From Mucor racemosus (Eukaryota; Mucoromycota; Mucoromycetes; Mucorales; Mucoraceae), in contig JAPEHQ010000002.1 of the NCBI GenBank assembly GCA_027405735.1, forward strand, positions 2,294,001 to 2,358,000: a stretch of 64,000 nucleotides of DNA, written 5' to 3'. A program made the translations under genes and the position numbers. The notes below the pieces were generated by a model. That model worked only from the letters and a program-made list of their open reading frames with translations. It was not told where the DNA came from and did no database searches. This document shows, in pieces, positions 50,643 to 62,016 of this stretch (position 1 is the first letter of the stretch; the number at the start of each line of letters is the position of its first letter).

Positions 50643-51860
50643 TGTCGGTTTTCGAGGATATTAAACAGCCAATTTTGAAGCCAATTCCATTTCTAACTCA
50701 TATTGAAATGTAATTCTCATAAATAGTCTTTTAAACAAGACCTTGAAGCTGTTGGTTCTTTCGTTTACCATTAGTTTTTCTAGTAATAAAGTCTACTACG
50801 TTCTCCATGATAAATGTTATTAGTCTTTATTATTATTCTTTCTATAAATAAGATTGTATGTATCCATAAAATCTCAAAGGCTTTACATTATTTAGCGCAA
50901 CTAAAACCTTGCTAAATTGCTCATTTCAGCAAATGTAAAAGCAGCATCACAGCGCATAAACCATAAACTAATAAACAAAATGGGTAATATCTGTTATCAT
51001 AAAAATATACATTTTTGTTACCAGAAAAACCATCTATTATCATATCATACATTCATTAAAAAATTGCAAAAGCAAGCACGTAGAACGACGCCGTAATTGA
51101 GCATAGTAAGATTGGATTCCTAAGCCTCTTATACTATGGTATATCTAAGTTTTAAATAAAAAGGCGTTTCTTTTTTTTTAACTTTTCTTATATTTAACCA
51201 CATACGGTTTGAAAATTCAGATTTTGTAGCAGACATTTTTGGTGACTCATTTTATCCTTACCAACACTCATGATTTTGATCAAAAAACAGAAAAATCAAA
51301 TTTTGATACCAAAATCAACGTTTAAATATACTACATTGTGAGAGAAAATTGTAGCCGTAGCTAATACGCATGTTATAAAAGCTTAATATTAAATGTTAAG
51401 TAATGAAACTTTGTACTTTTGTCCCAAAAACGGAATTTAGGTTAAAGGATTTTCATGTAATATTTTGCAATAAAAATATTTTTTATTTTTTATTGAGCAA
51501 ATAGAGAGTTAAATTTTTTATATGTGTATATTTTTTGTTTTTATAATTGGTAGTATAATTAACTCTAGATTTACAAAACCAGAAAAAAAAATTAAAAAAA
51601 TGTCAAAATTGATGATCTGGACAAGAATAATTTTTAAAATTAATATTCCGCTTATAAGCCCTGTAAGTCTTAAAAATAAGAGATTTTATAATACTTGAAA
51701 ACTTTTTCAAGAATTTACGATGCTGTATCCACTTGATTCAAGCTTATTACTGTAAATCTTTATACACGTTAATATTGTGTGGTAGTTTATTTGATGTTGA
51801 TATAACCTTACTTTATAATTATTGCACTAGAGGTGATTTACATTGAGTTTTAGTCTTACC
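50643..51860. repeat. Tandem-duplicated unit and repeat block W
   Basis: 50650-50870 is a direct copy of about 52067-52245 plus 52779-52840, including the site where LTR copy 4 is inserted, here uninterrupted. 50870-51860 is the inverted partner of 4821-5820. No intact gene lies here; the first part encodes a short conserved frame containing FITRKTNGKRKNQQL on the minus strand. Confidence 0.7.
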
Positions 51861-52065
51861 TCTCGAATATCATTATAAACATAAACATGGCCATCACTAG
51901 AACCTATTATTGCCGCCTTCTTACCCCCTTTTTCCCAAGCCAATTTATTCAACAATGCTTTACAAGAACCAACATAAGTACTTAAAAATGGCTCCTCGGT
52001 ATTTGCATTAAAATTCCATAAATTAAATTGAGTGGCTCCATCTACAGTAGTATCAAACGTATCAT
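51861..52065 (-). pseudogene. Dynein intermediate chain fragment, copy C
   Basis: Third copy of the last-WD-repeat exon, on the minus strand, in a direct duplication of copy B about 1.45 kb away. It retains the GTAAGA splice donor after the VGE position, but the reading frame is shifted by small indels (for example an extra base in the GCATTG region near 51955). Confidence 0.7.
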
Positions 52066-52249
52066 TTGTCGGTTTTCGAGGATATTAAACAGCCAATTTT
52101 GAAGCCAATTCCATTTCTAACTCATATTGAAATGTAATTCTTATAAATAGTCTTTTAAACAAACCAAGACCTAGAAGCTGTTGGTTCTTTCGTTTACCAT
52201 TAGTTTTTCTAGTAATAAAGTCTACGTTCTCATGATAAATGTTCCTTGT

Positions 52250-52778
52250 TGTTGTATTCCACCTACTAGTATCATACATTATCACCTTCTACAGTATCAA
52301 TACATCTTACAATCTATTGACTACGACATGTATTGAAGTGCAAGTCTTGATATCGGATATAAGAAACTCCTAGCGTACCAAGTTTAATCCAGTAATTACC
52401 AAGAACGCTTAGACCTCAATTATGACACCACATTATTTCATCCCAGCAGTTAACCAATCAAGTAGTTATCAAATCAACATCCAAGCATATTTAGCGCAGC
52501 ATTGAAACAAGACAACTCACAAGCTCTGCAAGAACGGTTAAATTATGATTGATCCATTTCAATCCATAGATTACTATCAAACAGATCCAATGGTTCAATA
52601 GTGCCTTAAACTACATCTCAGGATCTCAATGTCAAATCAATATAAAAGGCCATACTTTTACATCTAAATAAACGATATCTTGTTTTTATTATACAGTTGA
52701 AGAACTGATTAATTACTCATTCTTTTATAATTGTATTCTTTTTTAAGTACTATTTATCAATCCTGAAAATATACGACA
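52250..52778 (+). mobile_element. Solo LTR copy 4 with 5-bp target duplication CTTGT
   Basis: A complete 529-bp LTR that starts TGTTGTATTCCACC and ends AATATACGACA, flanked by CTTGT at 52245-52249 and 52779-52783. No internal retroelement region is present. The paralogous sequence near 50810-50830 lacks it and shows the pre-insertion state. The TATA-like ATATAAAAGGCC lies about 135 bases from the 3' end. Confidence 0.9.
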
Positions 52779-53511
52779 CTTGTCTTTATTATATAATAAT
52801 TCTTCCTATAAATAAGATTGTATGTATCCATATACTCTTAGTAATTTGGATAACTGTTAATAAATAAATAAAAGTAAAGGGAGTGTAACAAGGCAGATAA
52901 ATCTACAAGGGATTATGTAGTAATTTTTTTTGTAGTATTTATATAAGGAATAAGGAATGAGGCAAGATTTTGCATGAATGAAACTGAAATGTTTGACTCA
53001 TTAAACATACTTTATAAACTTACTTAGTAGATGTTAAATACTCACCAAGTGCTACGACTATCATCTTGGTTGAATCAGATAAATTTGAGATTAGGCAACC
53101 TCTTTTGATAATTTTGAATGTCATGAGTTAATAATGAGCCATTATTATGGATACTCTAATCAAGGATGGTGAGTTAACTCTAATGGAACACGAACGAGTT
53201 GATGTAGCCGTATAAACGAAATACTATTAAAATCAAATATAGCAATTAAATAAGCAAGAGATGATAATAAACCATGTAAATTAGCATGATTGAATTGTTT
53301 CAAGCGTTTTAAATTAAATACGCCTTTACTTTTGACATTTAATAATTGATTTATTAATAAAATCAATTAATAAGCTAACAAGTAAAGATATTCTAACATA
53401 AGCGGCTAATGTTTTTAATATAGGTAGCAGTCGTTATATTAGAGACTGATATATTCATTTAAGCGCATTTTAGGACCAAATATCATTATTTATTACTGTA
53501 TTGTTGGACGT
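52779..53511. repeat. Duplicated block V, uninterrupted copy
   Basis: From about 53020 on, the block is the reverse complement of 2625-2863 plus 3403-3600. It lacks the LTR that splits the left-hand copy. 52785-53020 is AT-rich without a recognised feature. Confidence 0.65.
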
Positions 53512-54028
53512 TGTCGTATATTTTCAGGTTTAATAAATAATACTTAAAAAAGAATACAATTAAAAAGAATGAGTAATGAATCAGTTATTCAACTGTATAA
53601 TAAAAACAAGATATCGTTAGTTTATTTAGATATAAAATATGGCCTTTTATATTGATTTGACATTGAGATCCTGAGATGTAATTTAAGGCACTATTGAACC
53701 ATTAGATCTGTTTAATAATAGTAATCTATGAATTGAAATGAATCAATCATAATTTAACCGTTCTTGCAGAGTTTATGATTTGCCTTGTTACAATGCTGCG
53801 TTAAATGTGCTTGGATGTTGATTTGATCGCTATTTGATTGATTAACAGCTGGGATGAAATAATGTGGTGTCATAATTGAGGTCCAAGCGTTCTAGGTAAT
53901 TACTGGATTAAACTTGGTACTCTAGGAGTTTCTTATATCCGATATCAATACACGTCGTAGTCAATAGATTGTAAGATGTATTGAAACTGTAGAAGGTGAT
54001 AACATATGGTGCTTGGTGGAATACAACA
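53512..54028 (-). mobile_element. LTR copy 5
   Basis: A 517-bp member of the LTR family in reverse orientation (TGTCGTATATTTTC on the plus strand, ending GGAATACAACA). The flanks GACGT and TAATA do not match, so no target duplication is visible. One flank matches that of LTR copy 2. This pattern fits recombination or duplication after insertion. Confidence 0.8.
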
Positions 54029-54340
54029 TAATATATGATTCATATTTTTGCCAATGGTCACTCTTCCAAAAAAAAAGCCGAACAATCTCCGGAAGCGGCC
54101 ATCTAATGATATTTCCAGGCTTTAAATTTTTAGAAAACATTACCGGACAGCCCGGACGCGGTTGTTTAAACATTCCAAACAGCTATAAGATGCAGGTATC
54201 GAAATTTCATACAAAAATTAAGGCTCGACTGTATTGCTATTAATTATTCAAAGGCTTATTTTAAGTAAAGCATAAATGCAACCTACAGCGTTATTAGCCT
54301 AATAACGGGTTTAACTTGAAAAGTATAATATGATACAACC
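54029..54340 (+). repeat. Repeat family Y, right copy
   Basis: Reverse complement of 1150-1459, including the GC-rich core with CCGGACAGCCCGGACGCGG. It abuts LTR copy 5 exactly as the left copy abuts LTR copy 2. Confidence 0.75.
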
Positions 54341-55070
54341 GTGCAGTGGAATTACATACTAAAAACGCTTGATAAAAATAAAACAACCTAAATTTCAAGT
54401 GTCGCTCATAAAATATGATGCCACTTGAAATGTGAACAACGATAATAAACAAACGCTTCAATTGAACACAATAACAAACGCATGCTAAAAATATGAAATA
54501 CCCTTTTTGAACCATACATGTCGTGTAGATGATAGCACCCTTGATCACGGCGCAATCAATTACACAAATGACATATATATCAAAACAGGATTCTATCCAA
54601 ATCAATAATGATAATAAACAAAGATATCAATTTAGTCAACTACTCATCTATATCGTAGTTGCACTATCAATATAAATAAGATTCAAGCATATAAAAACTA
54701 CCCCTTAAAAATCAAGGTTACATAAAATAGATATAACAGAAATAAACAAAAACAACCATTTCCCAAAAGGTCGATATTGTCACACTTGACATACAATCCC
54801 TTATGGTCAATGCTCTATACAATTTACCCCTTAAAATATCAAATCAATAACAATGTACTCAAAACTGGAAGATTACTAAATATACATCCATTCAAGTCTG
54901 ATGGTATCCAAGTTCTCCAAATCACTATAAATACCCTCATACTTTTCAATTATTTTAACTCTTCAGAAATCTTTTGTAATAAAAACTTTAGCTGATTATA
55001 ATTGTATTTCTACTGCTTTTATTTTTTTATATTTTTTTATTTTAGTAAATCACATCGTAATTTACTGCAA
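54341..55070 (+). repeat. Repeat family X, right copy
   Basis: It closely matches 1904-2620 in the same orientation. It keeps the CTATAAATACCCTCATAC promoter-like motif. Because its neighbours Y and Z are inverted relative to the left end while X is not, the two mosaics differ by more than one inversion. Confidence 0.75.
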
Positions 55071-55074
55071 ACCG

Positions 55075-55490
55075 GATTCAAAAAAAGTCCATAAAATCAC
55101 AAAAAATTTAAAGGATTTATATATAAAAGCACTACGGCCGACCTGTACTGCACAAGATAATTTTGTTGTGTCCAGGTGGCTACACCTATAGCCTGATGAG
55201 TTGTTGCGCCCACTGATTAATGGCTAAAAAGACAACAACAAGATGCACATGGGCACAACAAAAGAAGCTGCACAGGAGCATAACGAAAAGCCTGTATGTG
55301 TAGAATTATAGATTCTGTCCGTGTGCATGACATTAATCCTATGTGTGCATAATAGTAGAATTGCCCATAAGCATATCATTATCCCTATTTGTGCATAATA
55401 ATAAAATCTGACCATGAGCATAATGAGCTGATTGTATGGGCACAAATTGGTTTGTACATGAGCATCGTGCCGTTCTCAAAATTCCATTGC
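55075..55490 (-). repeat. Repeat family Z, right copy
   Basis: Reverse complement of 720-1145 with the same GGGCACAAC-type motifs in both orientations and the GCACTACGGCCGACCTGT motif near 55120. Confidence 0.7.
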
Positions 55491-56406
55491 ATTTTTTAAA
55501 TCTGAAAAGGTAGATATCTCGTTAATGTAGTAATGTATGTAGCAAAATTCATGCTGCTATGTGTTGATTTCCGTTGTCTTTTGGATTTTAGTTTGGTTTT
55601 GCCGACATACTGATAGTTATAAATAATTAATTTATGCAATTCCGAGAAAGATGAAAGTATCATGTCATATTTATATGTAAAGTAATATAAAGTCAAGTAT
55701 AAAGCAGCGATCTATAATACGATATTTTTCTCATTAAAGAACGTTTTCAATATTTAGGTAATTATGAATTATGGTAGATCTTGTTGATGCGATGACGATA
55801 TTTACAACGATTTCAATTTTATCGCATCCAAAATGGTATCATCAAGTAATAATAGAGCAATTGTTTGGTCAGCTTTTTATTTACTGAAGTTTGTTCGATA
55901 TAGCTACGGAGCCCGGTCTATTTTCGGACAACAGTACAGATTCGCTTTGATTATAAAACCTAAACATCAAGTGTAGGCGAGGTAGAGGTATAAAAATTCA
56001 AATTCATGTTGAGCAAGTATAATCAAGAGATCGGCTGATATTCTATAATGAACAATTGAGCTCATACATGACAAATTGAGTAGTATAACTGATATCAAGT
56101 ATATTTTTAGCGTTTACGGGCACGACTTTCTTTTTCAACCTTGATGTTGACATGCAATCAACATTTATACAAGCAAGTGAGATTCAAAATATCACTTCAA
56201 AACCGAAAAAACAATACGCCAATATACCCGTACACAAAAGCAAATTAGAACCATTTCCCTTCTTTGTAGATATAAAAAATTCGAGCGTGTTAATCCTCTC
56301 AAAATAAAATTATGTGTTTGTGATTTCGTGTTCTGTAACAGGAACGTATAAAACAGAGGATTTATTTGTAAACAAAGTATGATTAATCGATGGATAAGTT
56401 AATTGC
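55491..56406. other. Spacer between the repeat mosaic and the P2 gene
   Basis: No gene recognised. Its last part is the 3' flank of the P2 gene. A short cryptic match near 56110 reads TTTACGGGCACGACTTTC but gives no usable frame. Confidence 0.45.
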
Positions 56407-56874
56407 TTAATCGAAAAGACCGAAACCCATATCCTATTCAATTCGTAGAAAGAGAAAATCAATAAAATTGTACAGGTATTATACTCAAATGCCAAACTTA
56501 CATCATCAGATTCTTCCTTCTCCTCAGCAGCCTCTTCGGCAGCAGGGGCATCAGAAGTAGCAGCAGCAGCACCACCAGCGGCAGCGGCAGCACCACCAGT
56601 AGGGACGGAGGACATCTTCTCCAAACCTTCAGCAGTGAGCTACAGATAATCGTATTAAAATCCACCTATAACTTTTCTTTTTTTTTTTTCAAAAATTCTA
56701 CAAAAAAAAATTTACCTCATCAACGTTCTTACCCTCAAGGGCAGAGATCAAAGAGGTCAAACGTTCCTCCTCGGCTTCGACACCAACGGAGGCCATAAGG
56801 GCCTTGACATCAGCAGCAGTAGGGGCGGTCTTACCACCGGCAACGAGAAGAAGGTATGAGGCGAGGTACTTCAT
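56407..56874 (-). CDS. RPP2: 60S acidic ribosomal stalk protein P2
   Basis: Three exons on the minus strand: 56874-56716, 56639-56502, 56433-56407; 107 residues, the normal size. The N-terminus MKYLASYLLLVAGGKTAP, the Ala/Gly-rich hinge and the terminal DDMGFGLFD, used to contact elongation factors, are all present. The start at 56874 was preferred to an in-frame ATG six bases upstream because P2 proteins begin MKYLA. P1/P2 heterodimers form the GTPase-activating stalk of the large subunit. Codon bias is strong. Confidence 0.96.
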
Positions 56875-57830
56875 GGTCAAAAATAGACAGTATCTGAAAG
56901 AGAGAGAGCTATAAAGTACATCCTTTGATGAAATATATAAAAGTGAAAATTTTTTTGTGACTATTTTGCTTGCAAAAGTTCATTCAATGAGTGATGGCTG
57001 ATGCTGGTCTCAACCAGCAAGAGTATATGATCTTGATTGATGTAAATGTCGCAAATAATCAAATGTAGAAGAAAAAGATCATGTCACTTGCATTTTGGTA
57101 CTTGTATAGAAATAGATTTTTGTGTAATTTGTTTATAAACGATCCTATTACTGTTTGCTAAGAAGAAAATAAAATGAAATAGAATTTTGACAGGTGAAGC
57201 ACAATCTGAAAAACCGGCAGGGGAAATTCTCCGCAAGAAAAAAAAAAGCTTATATATAATCTTCAAAGAGTTTTATGGGGCACTTGGAAAAAATTTAAAA
57301 CTAATTTTAAATGTGCAAAATGTTTTTTATTTTACCTAAATTGTGTGGATATTTTTTATTTCAATTTTACTATATTGAATTTGGCTATATAGCGCATATA
57401 AAACCAAGAATACTAATGCTTAATTGCTAAAAAAAAACATACAAAATTGATCTCCGATTTTGTGGGTGATTTACTGTATCAAAACTGGACCGAATAGCTT
57501 CCATTTCTACATGAATACGTCCTATTCTGTCGATAAACATTTGTTTAAAAAGGATAATTTTACCATAAACCCTTTAAATTTATAAAAAAAATAAGGTTAA
57601 GATATAATTTGAGAATAATGCATAATAATTTCAGATTTCAAGCAAATATGAACTTTATTTTATTTTTGTAATGCATATCATTACATAACTCTTTTTTAGT
57701 GAGAAAGAAGTGCAGATAAGATATATTCACACATAAAAAAGAAAAGAAAAAGAAAAAGCATCTAAATATAGGTTCTTTAGATGATAAAAATGGATAAAAT
57801 AGTATACTTTATTGTTCTCGGTAAAAGAGA
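56875..57830. other. Spacer upstream of P2
   Basis: It carries the P2 promoter on its left. The remainder is AT-rich with no supported gene. Confidence 0.5.
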
Positions 57831-57995
57831 TTAATCATGATGGATTGCAGGAACTTTTTCAATTATATCATGTACACGATCTTTAGTAACATCTAATGCA
57901 TCAAGACCCAGTTCGGTATGTTCAGGAAGAAGTGCGTTCTGAATATGAATAATGTAAAACATAACAATGTAAAGTAATGATTTGATAATCAACAT
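57831..57995 (-). CDS. Small ORF, 54 codons, hydrophobic N-terminus
   Basis: On the minus strand the frame runs from ATG at 57995 to TAA at 57831. Residues 1-19 are hydrophobic (LLYIVMFYIIHI) and the remainder is acidic and helical (LLPEHTELGLDALDVTKD, IIEKVPAIHHD). Codon use in the second half looks genuine. An alternative is that the second half is the last exon of a gene: its first codon follows a TATTCAG acceptor-like site, and the upstream part would then be an intron. Function unknown. Confidence 0.45.
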   Translation of the reverse strand: MLIIKSLLYIVMFYIIHIQNALLPEHTELGLDALDVTKDRVHDIIEKVPAIHHD

Positions 57996-58226
57996 TTAGA
58001 AAGAGAAAGAAAAAAAAAAAGTAATATTTACTATTGATTTGTCATCTTTTTGTAGTATTTATAACATATAAACATGATAAATTATAGAACAAAAAGGAGG
58101 GAAAAGATATCCTGATTGGGTTATCGCTTTTTTTTTTTCCTTTTGCTGAAATAAAAAGGGTTTCCAAGTGATTTTTCATGTTTTTTCCTTTTTATACCTA
58201 TTTTCTCACACGCTCACTCATAAAAA

Positions 58227-59646
58227 ATGGCTGAAATTCAAGCACGCTATATTCAGTTGGTCAAAGATATCACTCAGTTACAATGGGTTAGAGAATCCTT
58301 ACCTTCTCACTCAAAATACTATGAAGGTTTAAAAAAGAAATTAGAAAAGCAAATGCATTTAAAGACATTTTCCGAGAAAGAATTGTAAGCCATGACCTTC
58401 TAACTTGTTTTACACCTGTTAATCTATTTATATATTAAAAAGAAAAAACTATCAAATGGAAAAAGATCATCATAGTTCAACACCAAAACGTGCTTTATTT
58501 AGCCAACAAAGCAATAATCACACTAAATCATTTAGTAATATCATTGAATCTGTAAAGTTTTATGAGAATGCCATACAACAGATACAAACCCAGATTGATC
58601 AAGCAAAGATAATGATGGATGATTTAAATGGAGAAAAGCAAAAATTAGATAATTTATGCATTCAACTGCATCAGCTATATGATCAAGTTATTATTCCTGA
58701 CCCTGAGGATTCTTCTTTTATATTTGAGCAACATTTAAAGAAAGATGTTGAGCAATTAGCAGCTGATATACCCAATATTAAAGAAAAGATTAAAATATAT
58801 ACATTAGCCCAAGCAAAATTATATCAAGCAAGAGAACTTATCGAAACAGCAATGAAATCACTTCCTGGTGCTTCTACATTTATGGATCGACAGGCTATTG
58901 TAGCAAGCCAAAATAACAACCATAGCAATAGCATCTTTGGAAAATCAGCTGTAGCCATATCTTCTACGGTAGCTGATCCTATTAAAAATGCGGAAAAAAT
59001 AGCTCAACAATCTTATCAGTTGGTGCAAGAAGCACATGATATTTGTGATGATGTACCAAATATACCAACTAGTAGTGTTCAAAAGGGCGAATCAAATGTA
59101 GTGTTTATTCTGACAAATTACAGAGGTTATCGTCTCAAGATTGAATACACATTACGTACTCAAGTTAACCCACGTTTGCATGGATTTGAAAATCAGTTAT
59201 CAACAACAAAGTATCACTATGAGCAAAGAGTGATTGAATGGATTGATCATCAAATTATTACATTAGAAGCATATTTACGTACAAACGGTTGTTTAGTAAA
59301 CGAGAGTTTAGATGTTGAAATTAGTAGGTTAAGAATGGGATCAAGAGCAGCTATTGCAGCAGTTGCATCCGAAGTGAGTGGAAGAGTTACTGTAGATGAT
59401 GTATTGGAAATAGCTTCAGCATCAGATCATGGTATTTTACCAGAATATGAGCAACACAGTGATAATTCCAGCACGACTAGTGATAGTAGCAGCAGCAGTA
59501 ATGCTAGTCATAGTCATGTACATCAACAAGATATACCCAATAATGCTATTAGTTGTGATATGATGAATTTACCATCTTATGCTACAACTACTACAGATGA
59601 ACAACAAACCACAACAGAATTACCACCACCTGCTTATTCTCGCTAA
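58227..59646 (+). CDS. Coiled-coil protein with C-terminal PPxY motif
   Basis: Exons 58227-58384 and 58443-59646 give 453 residues. Splicing uses a GTAAGC donor and a TAAAAAG acceptor and extends the frame upstream of the ATG at 58456. Residues 1-55 are basic and helical (KKKLEKQM). Residues 75-180 are strongly coiled-coil, with Gln/Asp/Lys heptads. A helical block follows with LRTQVNPRLHGFE and WIDHQIITLEAYLRTNG. The tail is Ser/His-rich and ends PPPAYSR, a PPxY motif that binds WW domains of Nedd4/Rsp5-type ubiquitin ligases. No family is recognised. A ubiquitin-ligase adaptor or trafficking role is only inference. Confidence 0.82.
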
Positions 59647-59779
59647 GCATTGCTGGTTAAAACTCCATTTCCCATCTATGATTTGAACCTTAAAATAAAT
59701 AAAAAGGGCCCTATTTATATTTGCCTAGTCTCTTTTTTTCTCTCTCTTTCTCTTCTTTTTTCTTTTTTCTTTTTTCAAA

Positions 59780-61033
59780 ATGATTACTGCAAGATATGGT
59801 AGGATTGGCTTACTTATTCTATTGCCATTCTGTATCCTTTTAATGGTATATTATGGATATTATAATAATCAACAAAGATATCCGCCTTATAAATATGATT
59901 ATAAAAGTCAAGATAAAAATGAAAGTCAACGAGAAAATGCTGCTTTTGTCGTTTTAGCTCGTAATTCAGACTTGAACGGTCTTCGTGAGTCTATGCAAAT
60001 GATGGAAGATAGATTCAATAAAAAATTCAATTATCCTTGGGTCTTTTTAAATAATGAACCATTTGATGACAAGTTCAAGGAATGGACTACTGGGTTAGCT
60101 TCTGGTAAAACCTATTACGGTGAATTAACAAAAGAAATGTGGGGATATCCTGATTGGATAGATCAACAAAAAGCAAAAGAATCAAGAGAGGCCATGCAAG
60201 CAGCAGAAGTTATTTATGGTGGTCTTGAATCCTATCGCCACATGTGTCGGTAATGCTTAATCTAAATCAAATGCCAAGTAAAAGTCATATACTAATATAG
60301 GTTTGATAGATTCCAAAGTGGTTTCTTTTTTAGACATCCTTTAATGGACCAATTTGATTACTATTGGCGTGTAGAACCTGATGTCAAATTTACTTGTGAT
60401 ATTGATTATGATCCATTTAAAGTTATGAAAGAAAAAGATTTGAAATATGGATTTGCTATTTCATTGCATGAATATGAAAATACGATTCCAACATTATGGG
60501 AAACAACAAAACAGTTTATGGCCAAATATCCTCAACATATTGTACCTGCAAATGATTCTGAAAGTTTAATGAGTTGGGTTACCAATGATGGCGGAAATAC
60601 ATATAATTTGTGTCACTTTTGGAGTAACTTTGAGATTGCTTCCTTGGCGTTCTTGAGATCTCAAGCTTATTTGGATTATTTCAATTATCTTGACAAGGCA
60701 GGTGGATTCTTTTATGAACGATGGGGTGATGCTCCTGTTCATAGCATTGCTGCTGCTTTAATGTTGAAGAAATCTGAAGTACATTTCTTTTATGATATGG
60801 GTTATTTCCATAATCCCTTCAAGAATTGTCCTAGTGAGCCTGGATGGCTTGCAGCAGAAAAATGTAGCTGTGATCCAGCAGATAGTATGGGTACGTTTAT
60901 TAGTATTTTTTTCTTGTAGTATATAACTGACAATTCATTTCTTATAGATAATAACGGATGGAGTTGTACACCTGAATTCTTGAACCTTGTAGGCAAGCAA
61001 AAGACTGATTTCGTTATAACAGAAAGATACTAG
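59780..61033 (+). CDS. GT15 alpha-1,2-mannosyltransferase (Kre2/Mnt1/Ktr family), copy 2
   Basis: Exons 59780-60249, 60310-60890 and 60948-61033 encode 378 residues. A signal anchor spans about residues 8-27. The catalytic domain shows [63 protein letters not shown] and [17 protein letters not shown], then a Cys-containing tail (CSCDP, GWSC). It is a paralogue of the gene at 37768-39043. The shared intron after HMC in both genes has the same position and phase; the other introns differ. The acceptor at 60309 was preferred to the one at 60300 because it gives RFQSGFFF, matching the paralogue's RFESGFFF. It converges on the Sec14-like gene with 28 bp between the stops. Confidence 0.92.
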
Positions 61034-61061
61034 ATTTGATTATTACAATAAAAAAAAAGGT

Positions 61062-62016
61062 TTATTTGGTAATAGTATTAGCGTAAATAGGTGGTAAATT
61101 TTGCTCATTGATATGAGCAAGTAGTGTAGTGCTTAATTCGTCACTGTTGAAAATATAATCAGTTACTAATCAACCAATACAAAGATCAAGTTTACTGTAC
61201 CTAGAGCAAATAACAAACTTGTTTAAAGTTGCCTCGGGGAGTAACGGACGAAGTAATTTGAAAATCATACTATTTTTTAAGGATATTAATACAGTATACT
61301 TGAAATTACTTTTTATTTTACCTTCCCCATTTCGGTACATTGACAAACAGCTTGCTAGACAAAAATTCTGGATAATTATCCTGCATCAGTTTGATCAACA
61401 AATTAGTAGCTTCTTTGGTATTTGCTGTACGACCCCAAATAGAAGCGCCATTATAATCATGTACTTGAACCATGGCATCTGTGTTAATAAAATCAATTTG
61501 CTTCACACCTTTTTCCATCAACTGAACTCTCCAACGAATGAATTTTTCAACATTTCCGAATACTTTATTTTGATCGAGTCCGCCATAAAAATTGTACGTA
61601 ACAGGTCGACCTTGATGATCAGTTTTATATAATAATCCAATACTATCATTATATATATTACTATCAAATTCCTCGTCTAGAATAGTATCAGTAGAAAACT
61701 TCCTTCTCCATTTCAGCATGTTGATGAGCATTTCTTTTGCAACGGGAATTTCCATATTTCTATTATGATAATCAAGCATTTAGACAGATGAAATAGTAAA
61801 AAAATTGTTTATGTCTTACCTTGCTCTCAAGAATTTTATTAAAACTACCTTGATACGTTCATCATTGGAGTCTTTATCCAATGGAACGCCCCATAGCCTA
61901 TATACATCACTTGTACCAAATGCTTCAGTTAGAATAGCAGGTAAATCATCTTTCATTTGCTGAACTGCAACTGATTCAGTAACTGTGAAATTTGCTACAA
62001 ACTTATTTTCAGACAT
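61062..62016 (-). CDS. Sec14/CRAL-TRIO domain lipid-transfer protein
   Basis: Four exons on the minus strand: 62016-61820, 61759-61322, 61269-61201, 61143-61062; 261 residues. The N-terminal CRAL-TRIO_N helices include IKFLRARNMEIPVAKEML and LKWRRKF. The lipid-binding lobe covers GRPVTYNFYGGLDQ to LFVNVPKW, FKLLRPLLPEATLNKF and the final LPPIYANT. All three introns are phase 2. The compact, single-domain build matches Sfh5-like phosphatidylinositol-transfer proteins that act between ER and plasma membrane; this subgroup assignment is tentative. Confidence 0.87.

Noticed and set aside
61219..61632. 137-codon plus-strand frame
   Set aside because: It is antisense to exons 2 and 3 of the Sec14-like gene, whose domain motifs and splice sites are clear.
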